Shown here: positions 63,628 through 64,000 of the stretch, one piece after another
Layout: each line of letters begins with the position of its first letter
Numbering within the stretch: the stretch's first letter is position 1
Source of the DNA: Sophora flavescens
Taxonomy: Eukaryota > Streptophyta > Magnoliopsida > Fabales > Fabaceae
Direction: 5' to 3'
DNA length: 64,000 nucleotides
Assembly (NCBI GenBank): GCA_030762895.1
Contig: CM061062.1
Span: 287,800,397-287,864,396, forward strand
The notes under the pieces: generated by a model
The model's database searches: none
What the model saw: only the letters and a program-made list of their open reading frames with translations
Told to the model about the DNA's origin: nothing
Made by a program: the position numbers and the translations under genes

Positions 63628-64000
63628 ATGAAATAGACAACTATAAACACGAGAAGGGGGTTGAATTGTGTTTGTCAGAATTTGAACAAAGTTGAAATCT
63701 TTTCGCATATAGAAGCTTAGTTCAGACGGATGGAAAGATACAGGACAGACAGGTGACCTGTCTGATGAAATTTTAACAGTGACTTAGACAAACACACCAC
63801 TTGATAAACGGATAAGAAAACTAAAGCAACTAAAGAGTTTATAAGGAAAGAGATATTGACACAGGTATTTATCCTAGTTCACTCTTCAATGCAAAGAGCT
63901 ACATCCAGTCCTTGACAGTACCAAGTTTTATCCACTATAACTGATCAGGTTACAGACTCCAAGTATTGTTTGCACACCTAGCCTCTTCAGGATCCAAGAC
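63628..64000 (-). repeat. Partial LTR of another SIRE-type element, cut by the window edge
   Basis: Starts TGAAATAGACAACTATAAAC on the plus strand and follows the pattern of 42182 onwards (GGGGGTTGAATTGTGTTT, then AGAGCTACATCCAGTCC and TTTTATCCACTAT). It is clearly diverged from the SIRE LTRs inside this window, so it is a different subfamily. The internal region lies to the right of the window or does not exist. Confidence 0.75.

Overview
This window is nuclear DNA of a flowering plant, probably a legume. That rests on its AT-rich character, Ty1/copia elements of the SIRE type, Athila-type Ty3/gypsy elements with an Asp-tRNA primer site, plant S1-type secreted protein genes, and an embedded caulimovirus-like pararetrovirus whose layout resembles the legume-infecting soymoviruses. 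The legume assignment is inference. There is no bacterial operon, CRISPR array or rRNA. The window is a nest of transposable elements around very few host genes.

Left part (1-12,400): a truncated copia element on the minus strand (1-3121); a truncated S1-family (self-incompatibility-protein homologue) pseudogene (3235-3465); a chimeric non-autonomous copia element (3664-6352); AT-rich DNA holding a GC-rich island, three related MITE-like copies, a tRNA-derived SINE with a perfect 16-bp target duplication (9448-9643) and a hAT-type MITE with a perfect 8-bp duplication (10345-11158).

Centre (about 12,380-39,240): an almost genome-length endogenous pararetrovirus read on the minus strand. From right to left come an ORF II-like gene, a virion-associated protein of about 130 codons, coat protein, polymerase (protease, RT, RNase H), inclusion-body/transactivator protein, a promoter region (as-1-like motif, TATA, AATAAA), movement protein, small ORFs, a Met-tRNA primer site and one more small ORF. 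It is cut by three later insertions: a copia element (32451-36622), a solo SIRE-type LTR (28203-29351), and a copia element (about 13882-27796) that itself carries a 9.9-kb Athila-type element (14171-24035). All viral genes are broken by stops, frameshifts or insertions.

Right part (39,240-64,000): a tandem duplication, the one intact-looking host gene (S1-family secreted protein, 40413-40862, minus), a 668-bp TIR element in its upstream region, a 12.3-kb SIRE-type element with env-like ORFs (42182-54500) carrying another solo LTR (45352-46650), and a second Athila-type copy on the plus strand (54910-63280) inserted in what looks like a chromovirus-type LTR. A further SIRE-type LTR starts at 63628.

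The most unusual signals are: a 19-bp-phased dimer array of the CG-rich 11-mer TCGCCTCGCGA in the U3 region and a second internal array of the Athila-type elements; an in-frame RT-to-integrase deletion shared by both Athila copies, implying a non-autonomous family that keeps gag, protease and an env-like ORF; and the pararetrovirus with its small duplicated ORFs between movement protein and primer site.
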